Source of the DNA: Cytobacillus sp. IB215665
GTDB lineage: Bacteria; Bacillota; Bacilli; Bacillales; SM2101
Assembly: GCF_033963835.1 (NCBI RefSeq)
Contig: NZ_JAXBME010000010.1
Location: forward strand, 1-64,000
Reading direction: 5' to 3'
DNA length: 64,000 nt
The notes under the pieces were generated by a model, which made no database searches, was not told the DNA's origin, and saw only the letters and a program-made list of their open reading frames with translations. The position numbers were made by a program, and so were the translations under genes. The number at the start of each line of letters is the position of its first letter. The stretch's first letter is position 1. Below, piece by piece: positions 34,878 to 44,428 of the stretch.

Positions 34878-37800
34878 ATGAAAACTAAGTTAGTCGCTAT
34901 ACAGTTATTATTATTGATCACTCTGATCGTAGCAGGTACATTATACTATATTGCAACACATCACGAATTAGCATCACCTTCAATAGAAGATGGGGTGTTA
35001 GATTTATCGCAATGGGATCATGAAAATGATGGAGTTATTCGACTTGATGGGGAATGGGAGTTTTATCCTAATAAACTATTAAATGCAAATGATTTTAAAA
35101 CAAACTCCAGTCAAAAATTTATACCTCAATTTGTAAAAGTGCCTAACATAACTTGGACAAGCTATGAAAATGGTAATCAAGCAATGAGTCCGTATGGCAA
35201 AGCAACTTATCGTTTAAAAGTAAACGTACAAGATGATCAACATATTTATGGTATAAAGACACCTTCATTTATAATTATGTCGAATAAATTGTTCTTGAAT
35301 GGAGAATTGTTGGGATCAAGTGGGGAACCAAACGATGAGTCGCTTTATACTCCAGGGACTGCAACATACGTTACATACTTTACTTTGAATAAAGGCATGA
35401 ATGAAATTATTTTACAAGTAGCTAACTACGATTATTCGGTTGGAGGAGGTATATTTACTTCTATATATTTTGGTGATCAGCAACAAATCTCGAAATTAAG
35501 AGACCGATCACTTATGAATGATTGGGTTCCAATTAGTGTGTTCCTCATCATGGGGCTGTATTTTATTGGCCTGTATTCTCAAAGGAAGAAGGATTACTTT
35601 CTTTTACTTTTCTCTATTTATTGCCTAGCTACTGGTATATTCAAAGCTGTTCATGGAGAGTTAGTATGGTATACAGTTTTTCCAAATACTCCTCACTGGA
35701 TTGTTTTAAGACTGCAGTACGTGTCGTTTATGTTGTCAAACCTTTCATTAGTTTTATATATATATGCAGCATTTAAAAATGTAGTTAGTAAAAAGTTTGT
35801 TTGGTTCGTAGCGTCAATAGGTTTGTTGCTAACATTGTATGAACTTATTTTTCCTGCGTATATTCCTTTTTGGGTGAGAAATACAACGTCTTTGTATAGT
35901 ATTTTTGCTATGGTTTTCGCTGTGTATGTAATGATTTTAGCTTTTTTACAAAAAATGGAGGGTAGTATCTATTTAATATTAGGCTCAATTGCAATGAGTG
36001 TACATATGTTTAAGTATTTTATTGTAATTGATAGCTTTATTGCAATTGATAACCCTATTGCCTTATTTCCGTTTGAACCTTTTATATTATTATTAATGCT
36101 TGCTTTATTAATGTCACTACGGTTTTCAAATGCCTTTAAAAGAAATGAACAGTTATCAGAAGAGCTGCTTCGAGTGGATAAAGTGAAGGATGAATTTCTA
36201 GCTAAGACTTCACATGAATTTAAAACACCTCTTCACGGTATTATAAATATATCATCCTTTTTACTTGAAAATGAGGATCAACATAAATCACAAAAATATA
36301 AGGACAATCTGTCGCTTATACATGACACGTCTATTAAACTTTCAAATTTAGTAAACGACTTAATCGACGTAACACGTTTGAAGAATGGAGAATTCAGGTT
36401 AAACACAACGAAAGTAGATATAAAAGTGTCTACACAAATCGTGTTTGACGTATTGGCCTTTGAAATTCAAGGGAAACAAATACACTTGATAAACGGGATT
36501 GATGAATCTTTATTCGCCGTTGCTGATGAGAATAGGCTAAGGCAAATTTTATATAATTTAATACAAAACGCAATAAAACATACTGAGCATGGGGAAATCA
36601 TTGTTTCAGCTAAGTCATTAGACCAACAACTATATATATATGTCGAGGATACAGGAATCGGCATACCTGAAGAGAAATTTGAAGAGATCTTTGGGTATTT
36701 TGAACAGCTTGATAAGCTGTCGCCACAAAATGGCTATCAAAGTATGGGGTTAGGGTTGTATATAAGCAAACAACTTATTGAAAAAATGGGCGGTGACATA
36801 TGGGTCGATTGGTCCGAAGTTGGAAAAGGTACGAGATTTGCTTTTAAATTACCTATTGCCACATGCTCTGAACATGAAAATAATGAAGAATCAGTTGAAC
36901 AAACAGTCATACCTTCTAACTCAATTATCTTGTCAAAACAAAACTTTGACAAAATAGATGAATATGAAAACACGATTTTAGTTGTGGATGATGAACCATC
37001 AAACATAACGATATTACACAACTTATTATCTAGTCATCATTATAATGTGATTACTGCATATTCAGCTAAGGATGCTTTAAGGAAGTTAGAGCAATATAAA
37101 AATATTGACTTAGTCATATTAGATGTGATGATGCCAGTTATGTCAGGGATTGAATTATGTCAAAAAATAAGAGAGACACATTCATTATTAGAATTGCCTA
37201 TTTTATTCTCAACTGTAAATGATTTGCCAGAAGATATTGAATTAGGCTTCAAAGCTGGAGCGAACGACTATGTAACAAAACCGTTTGAAGCAAACACCAT
37301 TATAGCTAGAATTCAAACATTACTATCTATGAAAACATCAATGGAAGAAGCATTTCATAATGAAATGGCATTTTTGCAAGCTCAGATTAAACCTCACTTC
37401 TTATATAATGCCATTAGTAATATCATCTCATTTTGCTTTACAGACGGGCAAAAGGCTGCACATTTGTTAACGATGTTAAGTCAATATTTACGAATTATTT
37501 ACAGCTCTGATCATAAGACAATGCTTGTTCCACTTCAACAAGAGTTAGATTTAGTAAATGCATTCGTTGAAATTGAAAAAGCTAGGTTTGAACAATTTGA
37601 ATTTAGGTGTGAAATAGGCGAAGGGTTAGACTCAGTCCATATTCCTTCATTATGTATCCAACCGCTTGTGGAAAATGCGATACGACATGGTTTATTCGAA
37701 AAAGAAGGACGTGGTTATGTTTCATTAACTATTAAAGAATATGGCAAACATATCTTAGTACAAATAGAAGATAATGGAGTTGGAATGACAAATGACGTTC

Positions 37801-37961
37801 TTCAACAGTTTCGTGCAGGTAAAATAAAGAATGCAGGTATTGGTATGACGAACATAAAGAAGAGGTTAGAATCCATCAATGGTAGTTATATTGAGGTGCA
37901 TTCAAGAGAAAATGAAGGTACGAGAGTTAATATTCAGCTTCCTAAATGTACTGATAATTGA
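34878..37961 (+). CDS. Giant hybrid sensor kinase with two kinase modules
   Basis: 1027 residues from ATG 34878 (GAGG at 34868). In order: N-terminal membrane anchor; extracytoplasmic jelly-roll of the 7TMR-DISM type (about 40-205); seven-helix membrane domain (about 210-420); HisKA with H446 in SHEFKTPLHG; HATPase with DENRLRQILYNLIQNAIKHT and VEDTGIGIP; receiver domain with phospho-acceptor D749 (VILDVMMP); then a LytS/HisK-type module with H840 in IKPHFLYNAISNI and a second HATPase (VENAIRHG, IEDNGVGM). It could sense an extracellular carbohydrate. The partner regulator follows after 35 bases. Two ATPase modules in one chain allow an internal phosphorelay and output to the BTAD regulator. 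Confidence 0.93.
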   Translation: MKTKLVAIQLLLLITLIVAGTLYYIATHHELASPSIEDGVLDLSQWDHENDGVIRLDGEWEFYPNKLLNANDFKTNSSQKFIPQFVKVPNITWTSYENGNQAMSPYGKATYRLKVNVQDDQHIYGIKTPSFIIMSNKLFLNGELLGSSGEPNDESLYTPGTATYVTYFTLNKGMNEIILQVANYDYSVGGGIFTSIYFGDQQQISKLRDRSLMNDWVPISVFLIMGLYFIGLYSQRKKDYFLLLFSIYCLATGIFKAVHGELVWYTVFPNTPHWIVLRLQYVSFMLSNLSLVLYIYAAFKNVVSKKFVWFVASIGLLLTLYELIFPAYIPFWVRNTTSLYSIFAMVFAVYVMILAFLQKMEGSIYLILGSIAMSVHMFKYFIVIDSFIAIDNPIALFPFEPFILLLMLALLMSLRFSNAFKRNEQLSEELLRVDKVKDEFLAKTSHEFKTPLHGIINISSFLLENEDQHKSQKYKDNLSLIHDTSIKLSNLVNDLIDVTRLKNGEFRLNTTKVDIKVSTQIVFDVLAFEIQGKQIHLINGIDESLFAVADENRLRQILYNLIQNAIKHTEHGEIIVSAKSLDQQLYIYVEDTGIGIPEEKFEEIFGYFEQLDKLSPQNGYQSMGLGLYISKQLIEKMGGDIWVDWSEVGKGTRFAFKLPIATCSEHENNEESVEQTVIPSNSIILSKQNFDKIDEYENTILVVDDEPSNITILHNLLSSHHYNVITAYSAKDALRKLEQYKNIDLVILDVMMPVMSGIELCQKIRETHSLLELPILFSTVNDLPEDIELGFKAGANDYVTKPFEANTIIARIQTLLSMKTSMEEAFHNEMAFLQAQIKPHFLYNAISNIISFCFTDGQKAAHLLTMLSQYLRIIYSSDHKTMLVPLQQELDLVNAFVEIEKARFEQFEFRCEIGEGLDSVHIPSLCIQPLVENAIRHGLFEKEGRGYVSLTIKEYGKHILVQIEDNGVGMTNDVLQQFRAGKIKNAGIGMTNIKKRLESINGSYIEVHSRENEGTRVNIQLPKCTDN

Positions 37962-37996
37962 TTATGGACTAATAAAGTTCTTAGGAAAGAGGTAGA

Positions 37997-39127
37997 ATGC
38001 TAATGCTTAAGGTTATGATCGTAGAGGATGAGAAACCGATTTTAGATTTGATGAAGATAGTTATAGGTCAAAATGCTCATTTATCAATTGCTGGGACTTT
38101 TACCAAGCCTCTTGAAGCACTTAAGCAGTTTCCTATTATTAAGCCAGATGTTGTATTCCTTGATATAGAAATGCCCAAAATGACTGGCATAGAGCTAGCA
38201 AAAAAAATGCTTATTATAAATGAGGATATCCAAATTGTATTTACAACAGCGTATGGGCAATATGCTTTAGATGCATTCAAAGTGTATGCAGTTGATTATT
38301 TATTAAAACCTGTGACGATTCAAGAAATAGAAAAAGTGACAACTAGGCTAAGGAAGAACCAAAAGTTTATGGGAACTCAATTAAGTGAAACTAGAAAAGT
38401 AGTTGAAGAGGAGTGGAATGAAACAATCTTATGTTTAGGTACACTTGAGGTGAGAAATGGCTCTGGTGAAATTATTAAATGGCCAACAAAAAAAACAGAA
38501 GAACTGTTTGCTTACTTCCTTACTAAACCTAATCAAATAATAGATAAATGGATATTCACAGAATTGTTATGGGGAAATATGGAAGATGATCGTGCCGTAC
38601 ATAATTTGTACACAACAATTTATCGACTAAAAAAAGTTCTCAAAGAAAACGATATTTTGCTATCGATCAAAAAAGTGAATGAAGGTTATTTATTAGATAT
38701 GAATAACATGAATAGTGATTTTGACGATTTTCTTCATTATTTCGAAACACACAAAAATGTATCAAGTGCAAACTTAAAGGAAAGTGAACGTGTGTTTCAT
38801 CAATACAAAGGAAGCTTATTCGGCAGGAAAGATTACATATGGAGTATAGGTGTTCAAGAAGAGTTGGTAGAAAAATATAGTTCACTAACTCTTCAATTAG
38901 CTCTTCATTATGGTTCGAATGGAGAATTTCACTTAGCCGAGGAACGGCTGAAAACCTTTTTGTCATACTATCCTTTGCATGAAAAAATAAACCTTGCTCT
39001 CCTAAACTTATATGCGCTGAATGATCACAACCTGTTGATAGATTATTATGATTACTACGCAAAAATGCTACATAATGAAATGGGAGTAGCCCCACCTATA
39101 GAGGCACAATTACTCGTGAAACAATGA
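37997..39127 (+). CDS. Response regulator with receiver, winged-helix and BTAD domains
   Basis: 376 residues. The receiver (about 4-125) has the acidic pair EDE and acceptor D56 (VVFLDIEMP), with the conserved Thr and Lys in FTTAYG and LLKPVT. A winged-helix DNA-binding domain follows (about 145-235: WPTKKTEELFAYFL, AVHNLYTTIYRLKKVL) and a bacterial transcriptional activation domain of TPR-like helices completes it, as in SARP-type activators. It is translated from AAAGAGG 5 bases before ATG 37997 and is the obvious partner of the upstream kinase. SARP/OmpR wings bind direct repeats of about 11-bp period, which fits the TGTGAG sites. Confidence 0.92.
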   Translation: MLMLKVMIVEDEKPILDLMKIVIGQNAHLSIAGTFTKPLEALKQFPIIKPDVVFLDIEMPKMTGIELAKKMLIINEDIQIVFTTAYGQYALDAFKVYAVDYLLKPVTIQEIEKVTTRLRKNQKFMGTQLSETRKVVEEEWNETILCLGTLEVRNGSGEIIKWPTKKTEELFAYFLTKPNQIIDKWIFTELLWGNMEDDRAVHNLYTTIYRLKKVLKENDILLSIKKVNEGYLLDMNNMNSDFDDFLHYFETHKNVSSANLKESERVFHQYKGSLFGRKDYIWSIGVQEELVEKYSSLTLQLALHYGSNGEFHLAEERLKTFLSYYPLHEKINLALLNLYALNDHNLLIDYYDYYAKMLHNEMGVAPPIEAQLLVKQ

Positions 39128-39182
39128 ATGATCATGATTTAGTACATGCTGTAGGCTGTACGATTGCCTCCTATTAGTAAGA

Positions 39183-39334
39183 CTGCTTTCGAATATAATG
39201 TTGTTTTTGTATTACAAAATAAAGACGTATACAACTAGGTTTCTCTTTTCTCCTATAAAACGATGACTGTTGAATAAAACGACATTTTTATATTCGATTT
39301 TAGGAACTATAGCAACAAAGTTTACGAAAAGATC
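39183..39334 (+). repeat. Dispersed repeat, copy B
   Basis: Opens CTGCTTTCGAATATAATGTT and ends AGCAACAAAGTTTACGAAAA, then GATCC; same order and similar spacing as copy A at 34490-34632. Related end blocks appear on the minus strand around 58985-59010 and 61157-61180. Confidence 0.55.
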
Positions 39335-39411
39335 CATAAAAACAGTTAGAGAGCAAGAACACACGCCATCGATCTGTTTTTTTTACTTGTATGTTATACG
39401 TCATTAAAACC

Positions 39412-39444
39412 TGTGAGTATTTTGTGAGGTCATTCTGTTATTAT
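39412..39444 (+). promoter_or_regulatory. TGTGAG direct-repeat promoter 2 (pel operon)
   Basis: TGTGAG at 39412-39417, five bases, TGTGAG at 39423-39428, seven bases, TGT, -10 TATTAT at 39439-39444. The predicted start is near 39451, about 80 bases before the epimerase-PelD ATG. Identical geometry to the kinase-operon site. Confidence 0.8.
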
Positions 39445-39532
39445 TTGAAAATGGGAAAAATGTATTAAACCATTAAATGTAAATGTTACAATAGTAGCAA
39501 ATGAATTTCGTTTTTAGGCATGGAGGCATAGT

Positions 39533-41710
39533 ATGAAGGTATTGATTACAGGTGGCTATGGGTTTATCGGGTCTTTTGTAGCTGAAAAATTTTATAGAGA
39601 AGGACACGAGGTTCATATACTTGACAATTTGTCTACTGGTCATAAAGAAAATATTCATTTTAGACATCAATCTTATTTATTACATATTGAAGATGAAAAA
39701 TGCGAAGAGGTTTTTAGAGCAAATCATTTTGATGTTGTCATTCATTTAGCTGCTCAAGTAGATGTTAAGACATCAGTTGAAAGTCCGACTTATGATTCAA
39801 AGGTGAATGTCTTAGGTGTTATAAATATGTTGCAACTAGCAAAGAAGTATAAAGTATCTTCATTTGTATTTGCTTCTTCAGCTGCAGTATACGGTAATAA
39901 TCCTGCACTACCCTTAACTGAAGACGAAAAATGTAATCCTTCTTCACCTTATGGAATGAGCAAACTGATGGGTGAATCATATTGTCAATTTTGGTCAGGA
40001 AATTATGGTATAAACACTTTGTGTTTACGTTTTTCAAATGTTTATGGCCCAAAACAAAACAATGATGGTGAAGGTGGAGTTGTCTCTATTTTTTTAAATA
40101 AGTTAATAAATAAGCAGACGATTGAAGTTTTTGGTGATGGTAGTCAAACACGGGATTTCATTTACGTTGAAGATGTCTCTGAAGCCATTTATCGTGGGGT
40201 TATGAGTGATACAACTGGCATATATAATTTATCTACAAATACGGAGAATAGCATTAATCAACTTGTAGCAGCCCTAGAACAATTGGAGACACTAACTGGC
40301 CTTGTTCATAAAAAAGCTAGAGAGGGAGATATAAAAAATTCTAGGTTAGAAAATGAACGTATTAAAAGAGAGTTCGATTGGCTACCGAAATATCAGCTAG
40401 AAGAAGGACTTGAAAAGACATACCATTGGTTTAAAGATAAGAAGAAACAAAGTGTAAATAACAAAGCAGTAAGGAAAAAAAGTTTATTTCAAAAAATGTC
40501 TGAAACAACTATATTCCCCATTATAGAAAATTTGATTTTGTTTATAGTAAGTGCATTAGCTTATATCAAATTCGATTTATTATTTGGTCAAATCGATATT
40601 CTTCTATTATATATATTAATCGTTGGGGTTGTATTAGGCAAAAATCAGGTCATGATAGCCTGTGCTCTTTCAATTATGATATATATTTGGGAAGGCCTGC
40701 AAAATGGAAGAGAAATAGTTGCTTTATTTACTGATAATAGCACGCTCATTCAATTTGCAGTTTATATTTTTGTAGGACTCATTATCGGATATGTTATTGA
40801 AAAAAAGAATGTTAGGGAACAACATGCAATATCAGAATTAAAATTGTTTGAGGAAAAATATCAATTGCTAAATGGAATATATACTGAAACTAAAAATATT
40901 AAAGAACAATTACAAACTCAAATTTTACATTCAGAGCAAAGTGTAGGTGAAATCTATCAAATTATTAAAAAAATTGATAGTTTAGAGCCTGATGAAATTT
41001 TTAATGGTGTGATCAGTGTACTTGAGACCATTATGAAAACTGAGGAAGCTGCTATTTATTTAGTTGGAAATAGTGAAGAATACTTGCGATTAATATCAAA
41101 GTCGAGTCACCCCCACTTAACATTCCCCTCCTCGATCAAGGTGAAGGATTCGAGTGCAATTACTGATGTGATGAAAAAGAAGCAGATTTATATAAATCGA
41201 AGTTTAGATCCACATACACCTTTGATGATTGCGCCCATTATGAAAGATAACAAGCCAGTTGCAATTATTTGTATAAATGATACGGATTTTAATAACTTAA
41301 CATTATACTATGAAAACTTGTTTCAAGTTGTCATTAATTTAATTTCATCTTCAATAACACGAGCCTTTGATTATGTCAATGCCACTAAATTAGAGAGATA
41401 TATTCTAAATACTAGAGTATTAAAACCAGAATACTTAACTAAAGCGATGATTAGTAAGAGGAAAGCAAAGGAGCAATTAAATATCCCTTTCACTTTATTA
41501 AAGCTTGAATCAAATACTGAAATAGTACAACAGGCAGCTATAAAAGTAGCTAATAGTCTTCGTGAGACAGACTTTATTGGAATTGATAACGATGATAATT
41601 ATTGGATCCTACTTTCAAATACTAATAAAGAGGATGCTTTAACGGTTATGAAACGAATTAAACCATTATTAGGTGAAATTCAAATTAAAGAGGAAGAAAT
41701 GTATGCTTAG
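39533..41710 (+). CDS. pelD: UDP-sugar 4-epimerase fused to PelD (c-di-GMP receptor of Pel synthesis)
   Basis: 725 residues in one uninterrupted frame. Residues 1 to about 310 are an extended SDR epimerase: NAD-binding GGYGFIGSF, ASSAAVYG, catalytic YxxxK in YGMSKLMGE. A basic linker leads to membrane helices (about 335-420), a coiled segment, a GAF domain (about 475-610) and a C-terminal GGDEF-like domain. There the inhibitory-site motif RETD (R677-D680) is intact and followed at exact GGDEF spacing by NDDNY, so it should bind c-di-GMP without making it. That is the diagnostic design of PelD. The epimerase part would supply UDP-GalNAc, the role PelX plays in Pseudomonas. GGAGG precedes the ATG. 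Confidence 0.92.
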   Translation: MKVLITGGYGFIGSFVAEKFYREGHEVHILDNLSTGHKENIHFRHQSYLLHIEDEKCEEVFRANHFDVVIHLAAQVDVKTSVESPTYDSKVNVLGVINMLQLAKKYKVSSFVFASSAAVYGNNPALPLTEDEKCNPSSPYGMSKLMGESYCQFWSGNYGINTLCLRFSNVYGPKQNNDGEGGVVSIFLNKLINKQTIEVFGDGSQTRDFIYVEDVSEAIYRGVMSDTTGIYNLSTNTENSINQLVAALEQLETLTGLVHKKAREGDIKNSRLENERIKREFDWLPKYQLEEGLEKTYHWFKDKKKQSVNNKAVRKKSLFQKMSETTIFPIIENLILFIVSALAYIKFDLLFGQIDILLLYILIVGVVLGKNQVMIACALSIMIYIWEGLQNGREIVALFTDNSTLIQFAVYIFVGLIIGYVIEKKNVREQHAISELKLFEEKYQLLNGIYTETKNIKEQLQTQILHSEQSVGEIYQIIKKIDSLEPDEIFNGVISVLETIMKTEEAAIYLVGNSEEYLRLISKSSHPHLTFPSSIKVKDSSAITDVMKKKQIYINRSLDPHTPLMIAPIMKDNKPVAIICINDTDFNNLTLYYENLFQVVINLISSSITRAFDYVNATKLERYILNTRVLKPEYLTKAMISKRKAKEQLNIPFTLLKLESNTEIVQQAAIKVANSLRETDFIGIDNDDNYWILLSNTNKEDALTVMKRIKPLLGEIQIKEEEMYA

Positions 41711-42593
41711 TGCACTGTTTGCGTACTATGTCGCTTCTTTAATATATTTTTCTTGTTTTTTTAGGTGGAAAAAGAGAGGAACAATAGTTAACCTAACTAT
41801 TCTCTTATGCTGTCCCTTTGTTGGCATAATCCTCATCCATATGATGAACAAAAAAGAACGACACGATGGTAACATAAGTAATCGAAAATTCGAATCAATT
41901 ATTCACAGAGAAAAAATTGATAAGGATATACTAACAAGTGTAAATAAAGAAAAAGAGATAAATGTTGTACCCATTAAGGATGTGTTGATTTTAAATGATA
42001 ATAAAACGAAAAGGAAAATGCTCCTCGATGTTTTAAAAACAGATTCATTAATACAAGGAGATATATTACAAGCCGCGATAAAGAATGATGATACTGAAAC
42101 TTCACATTACGCAGCGTCAGCCATTTTAGAAGTCAATAGCTCCTTGTTAAACTCTCTTCAAAAGCTGGAGCTACAATTAGAAATAACTCCTACGGATGTA
42201 TCAATATTGAAGAACTATGCACAAGTACTAAGACAGTATATTGATCTTGGAATCTTAGATGAGCGGGCGGAATTGCAATATCTGTATCAATACTCTCAAG
42301 TGTTGGAAAAGATCATTGATATAGAGCCAAATAATAAGGAAAATTACATTGAAAAAATAGAATGTGATTTACAGCTTGGAGAGTTAAAAGTTGCAGAAAA
42401 GTATTGTGAACTGTTTATGAACTACTGCTTTAATGAAGAAGAAGCGTATTTTATTACAATGAAACTATATTATATCTTAAAAGATCAAGAAAAATTTAAC
42501 GAAATATTGAATATGCTTAGAAATTCACCTGTCAGGCTAACTCCTTTAGGTTTGAATAAAATGAGGTATTGGTTGAAAGGGAGTGTAGGCTGA
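41703..42593 (+). CDS. pelE: PelE-like membrane protein with TPR-type helices
   Basis: 296 residues from ATG 41703 (eight-base overlap with the fused pelD; AGAGGAAG upstream). Two short hydrophobic segments at the N-terminus (residues about 2-22 and 28-46) are followed by soluble helical repeats of TPR style (LNSLQKLELQLEITPTDVSI, IDIEPNNKENYIEKIECD). PelE couples PelD to the synthase PelF in the inner-membrane complex. The position between pelD and pelA matches known pelDEADAFG operons. Confidence 0.83.
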   Translation: MLSALFAYYVASLIYFSCFFRWKKRGTIVNLTILLCCPFVGIILIHMMNKKERHDGNISNRKFESIIHREKIDKDILTSVNKEKEINVVPIKDVLILNDNKTKRKMLLDVLKTDSLIQGDILQAAIKNDDTETSHYAASAILEVNSSLLNSLQKLELQLEITPTDVSILKNYAQVLRQYIDLGILDERAELQYLYQYSQVLEKIIDIEPNNKENYIEKIECDLQLGELKVAEKYCELFMNYCFNEEEAYFITMKLYYILKDQEKFNEILNMLRNSPVRLTPLGLNKMRYWLKGSVG

Positions 42594-42594
42594 G

Positions 42595-44427
42595 ATGAAT
42601 TATAAGTTTCGAATTGGGAAAACAGTTCATTTAATTATCTTGTCTGTTTTTTTAGCAGGAATATTTTTAGGAATAGTTCGTTCAGATCTTATCCTTACAA
42701 TTGTACCGGGTAGTTCACAACTAAAGAATAGTGGGCAGATGAGTTATGAACGATTGCCTGTAGATGTTTTAAATGAAATACAAGCTGAAGAATATTTACT
42801 TATATATAATGAAGGTAGCCGTGAGAGTGTGTTGTTAAAGGATAATATCCAACAAACTTTATTATATATGAAGAAAAAGGTGGAAGTCATACCTCATTCA
42901 CTTGTCCCTGAGCAAATTGATCAATACAAGAATGTCATTATAGCATTAGAAGAAATTAGCAAGATTCCTACTTTGGATCAATTAATGGAATATACCTCAA
43001 ATGGTGGGAAAATATTGTTTGCAATGCGCCCTGAAATAGACAATTCACTTTATAATGTTTACCGAAAACTTGGAATATATGAAGTAGGAGATTTTATTAC
43101 TCTAGAGGGAATAAAACTTACTTCTAACATCCTTATTAATCAGCGAGAGTTAACGATTGGAGCAGAAAATATTGCGAAAAATTCTTCCTTAGCTGTTGGC
43201 TTGGAAAGCAAAGCAGACGTTCTTGCAACGTCTGATGATGATACTCCTCTTATGTGGAGTATGTCATTTAATAACGGAAAATTCATCGTTTTTAATGGCA
43301 CGATGCTAAGTACAAAAGAAAATAGAGGGTTGATTTCTGGTGCATTAAGTATGCTAAATGATGATTTTATTTATCCTATTTTGGATATGAAAGTCCTATA
43401 CTTAGATGATTTTCCTGCTCCAATCCAAGCTGGGTACCATGAGGGAATATTTGAAGAATATCGAAGGGATATAAAAAGCTTTTTTGAAGACATTTGGTGG
43501 CCTGATATTTTAAGTGGAGCAGCAAAGTATGATGTAGTATATACTGGTGTATTAATTGAAACATATAATGACGTCGTGAAAGCTCCATTTAATGATATTG
43601 GATCCGATCGTAGTACACTTATTCGGTACGGTAGAGAATTATTGAAAATGGGAGGAGAATTAGGTGTTCACGGATATAATCACCAGTCTTTAACTACAGA
43701 TCCAGCCGCTGTAGTAGATTTGGGGTACAACGCTTGGAATTCAATGGGTGATATGGTGTTAGCATTACAAACGGTCGAGAGCTTTGTAAAGCAGAGTTTT
43801 CCAAATTATCCGCTTACAACATACGTGCCTCCGTCTAATAGGATCAGCGATGAGGGTGTGCAAGCACTACTAGAATCGATACCCACTATCAACACAATTT
43901 CATCATTGTATTTAGAGGATGATGTAGGATATTCAAAGATACAAGAATTTGAAGCGACAAGCACACATAACAACCTACCAAGGATTACTTCAGGATATGA
44001 ATATTCCGAGAAAAATAAATGGGCGATCGCTAATGCCATTACATCAATCGGCGTTTTTTCACATTTTATTCACCCTGACGATATTTTTGATGAAAATCGT
44101 TCTTTTTCTAAAAGTTGGTCAACACTTTCAAAAGAGTATAATGGAATGTTAAGCGATTTACATGCTGATTATCCTTGGTTACAGAGTAGAACTGCATCAA
44201 ATGCTAGTATTCAAATGGCAAATTACTTAAATGCCGAAGTATTTATTAAGCAAGATAGTGATCGTATCATTGCTTATGTTGATCGTTTTGCACAAGAAAT
44301 GAAATTCTTATTACGTACAAACAAGAAAATTACTAGTTTGAAAAATTGTACAGTTACAAAAGTGGATGACGATATTTATGTCGTATCGACAAAAGATATG
44401 ATAATAGAGATTGGGTTGGTAGATTAA
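42595..44427 (+). CDS. pelA: PelA-type polysaccharide deacetylase (membrane anchored)
   Basis: 610 residues. One N-terminal helix anchors it (LIILSVFLAGIFLGIV). Residues about 60-255 are a Rossmann-like accessory part. The deacetylase region (about 260-500) has YLDDFPAP with metal-binding D271/D272, HGYNH (H359, H363) and SHFIHPDD, the three conserved blocks of CE4-like PelA/DUF2194 proteins. The family removes acetyl groups from the GalNAc polymer. The glycoside-hydrolase domain present in Pseudomonas PelA is absent, as in Gram-positive PelA(DA); a separate hydrolase lies at 50715-51551. One base separates it from pelE. Confidence 0.85.
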   Translation: MNYKFRIGKTVHLIILSVFLAGIFLGIVRSDLILTIVPGSSQLKNSGQMSYERLPVDVLNEIQAEEYLLIYNEGSRESVLLKDNIQQTLLYMKKKVEVIPHSLVPEQIDQYKNVIIALEEISKIPTLDQLMEYTSNGGKILFAMRPEIDNSLYNVYRKLGIYEVGDFITLEGIKLTSNILINQRELTIGAENIAKNSSLAVGLESKADVLATSDDDTPLMWSMSFNNGKFIVFNGTMLSTKENRGLISGALSMLNDDFIYPILDMKVLYLDDFPAPIQAGYHEGIFEEYRRDIKSFFEDIWWPDILSGAAKYDVVYTGVLIETYNDVVKAPFNDIGSDRSTLIRYGRELLKMGGELGVHGYNHQSLTTDPAAVVDLGYNAWNSMGDMVLALQTVESFVKQSFPNYPLTTYVPPSNRISDEGVQALLESIPTINTISSLYLEDDVGYSKIQEFEATSTHNNLPRITSGYEYSEKNKWAIANAITSIGVFSHFIHPDDIFDENRSFSKSWSTLSKEYNGMLSDLHADYPWLQSRTASNASIQMANYLNAEVFIKQDSDRIIAYVDRFAQEMKFLLRTNKKITSLKNCTVTKVDDDIYVVSTKDMIIEIGLVD

Positions 44428-44428
44428 T

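Larger units (their letters stand above)
39128..39532. other. Regulatory region of the pel operon
   Basis: Contains dispersed repeat copy B and TGTGAG promoter 2. No gene and no clear terminator after the response regulator, so some read-through into the pel operon is possible. Confidence 0.55.
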
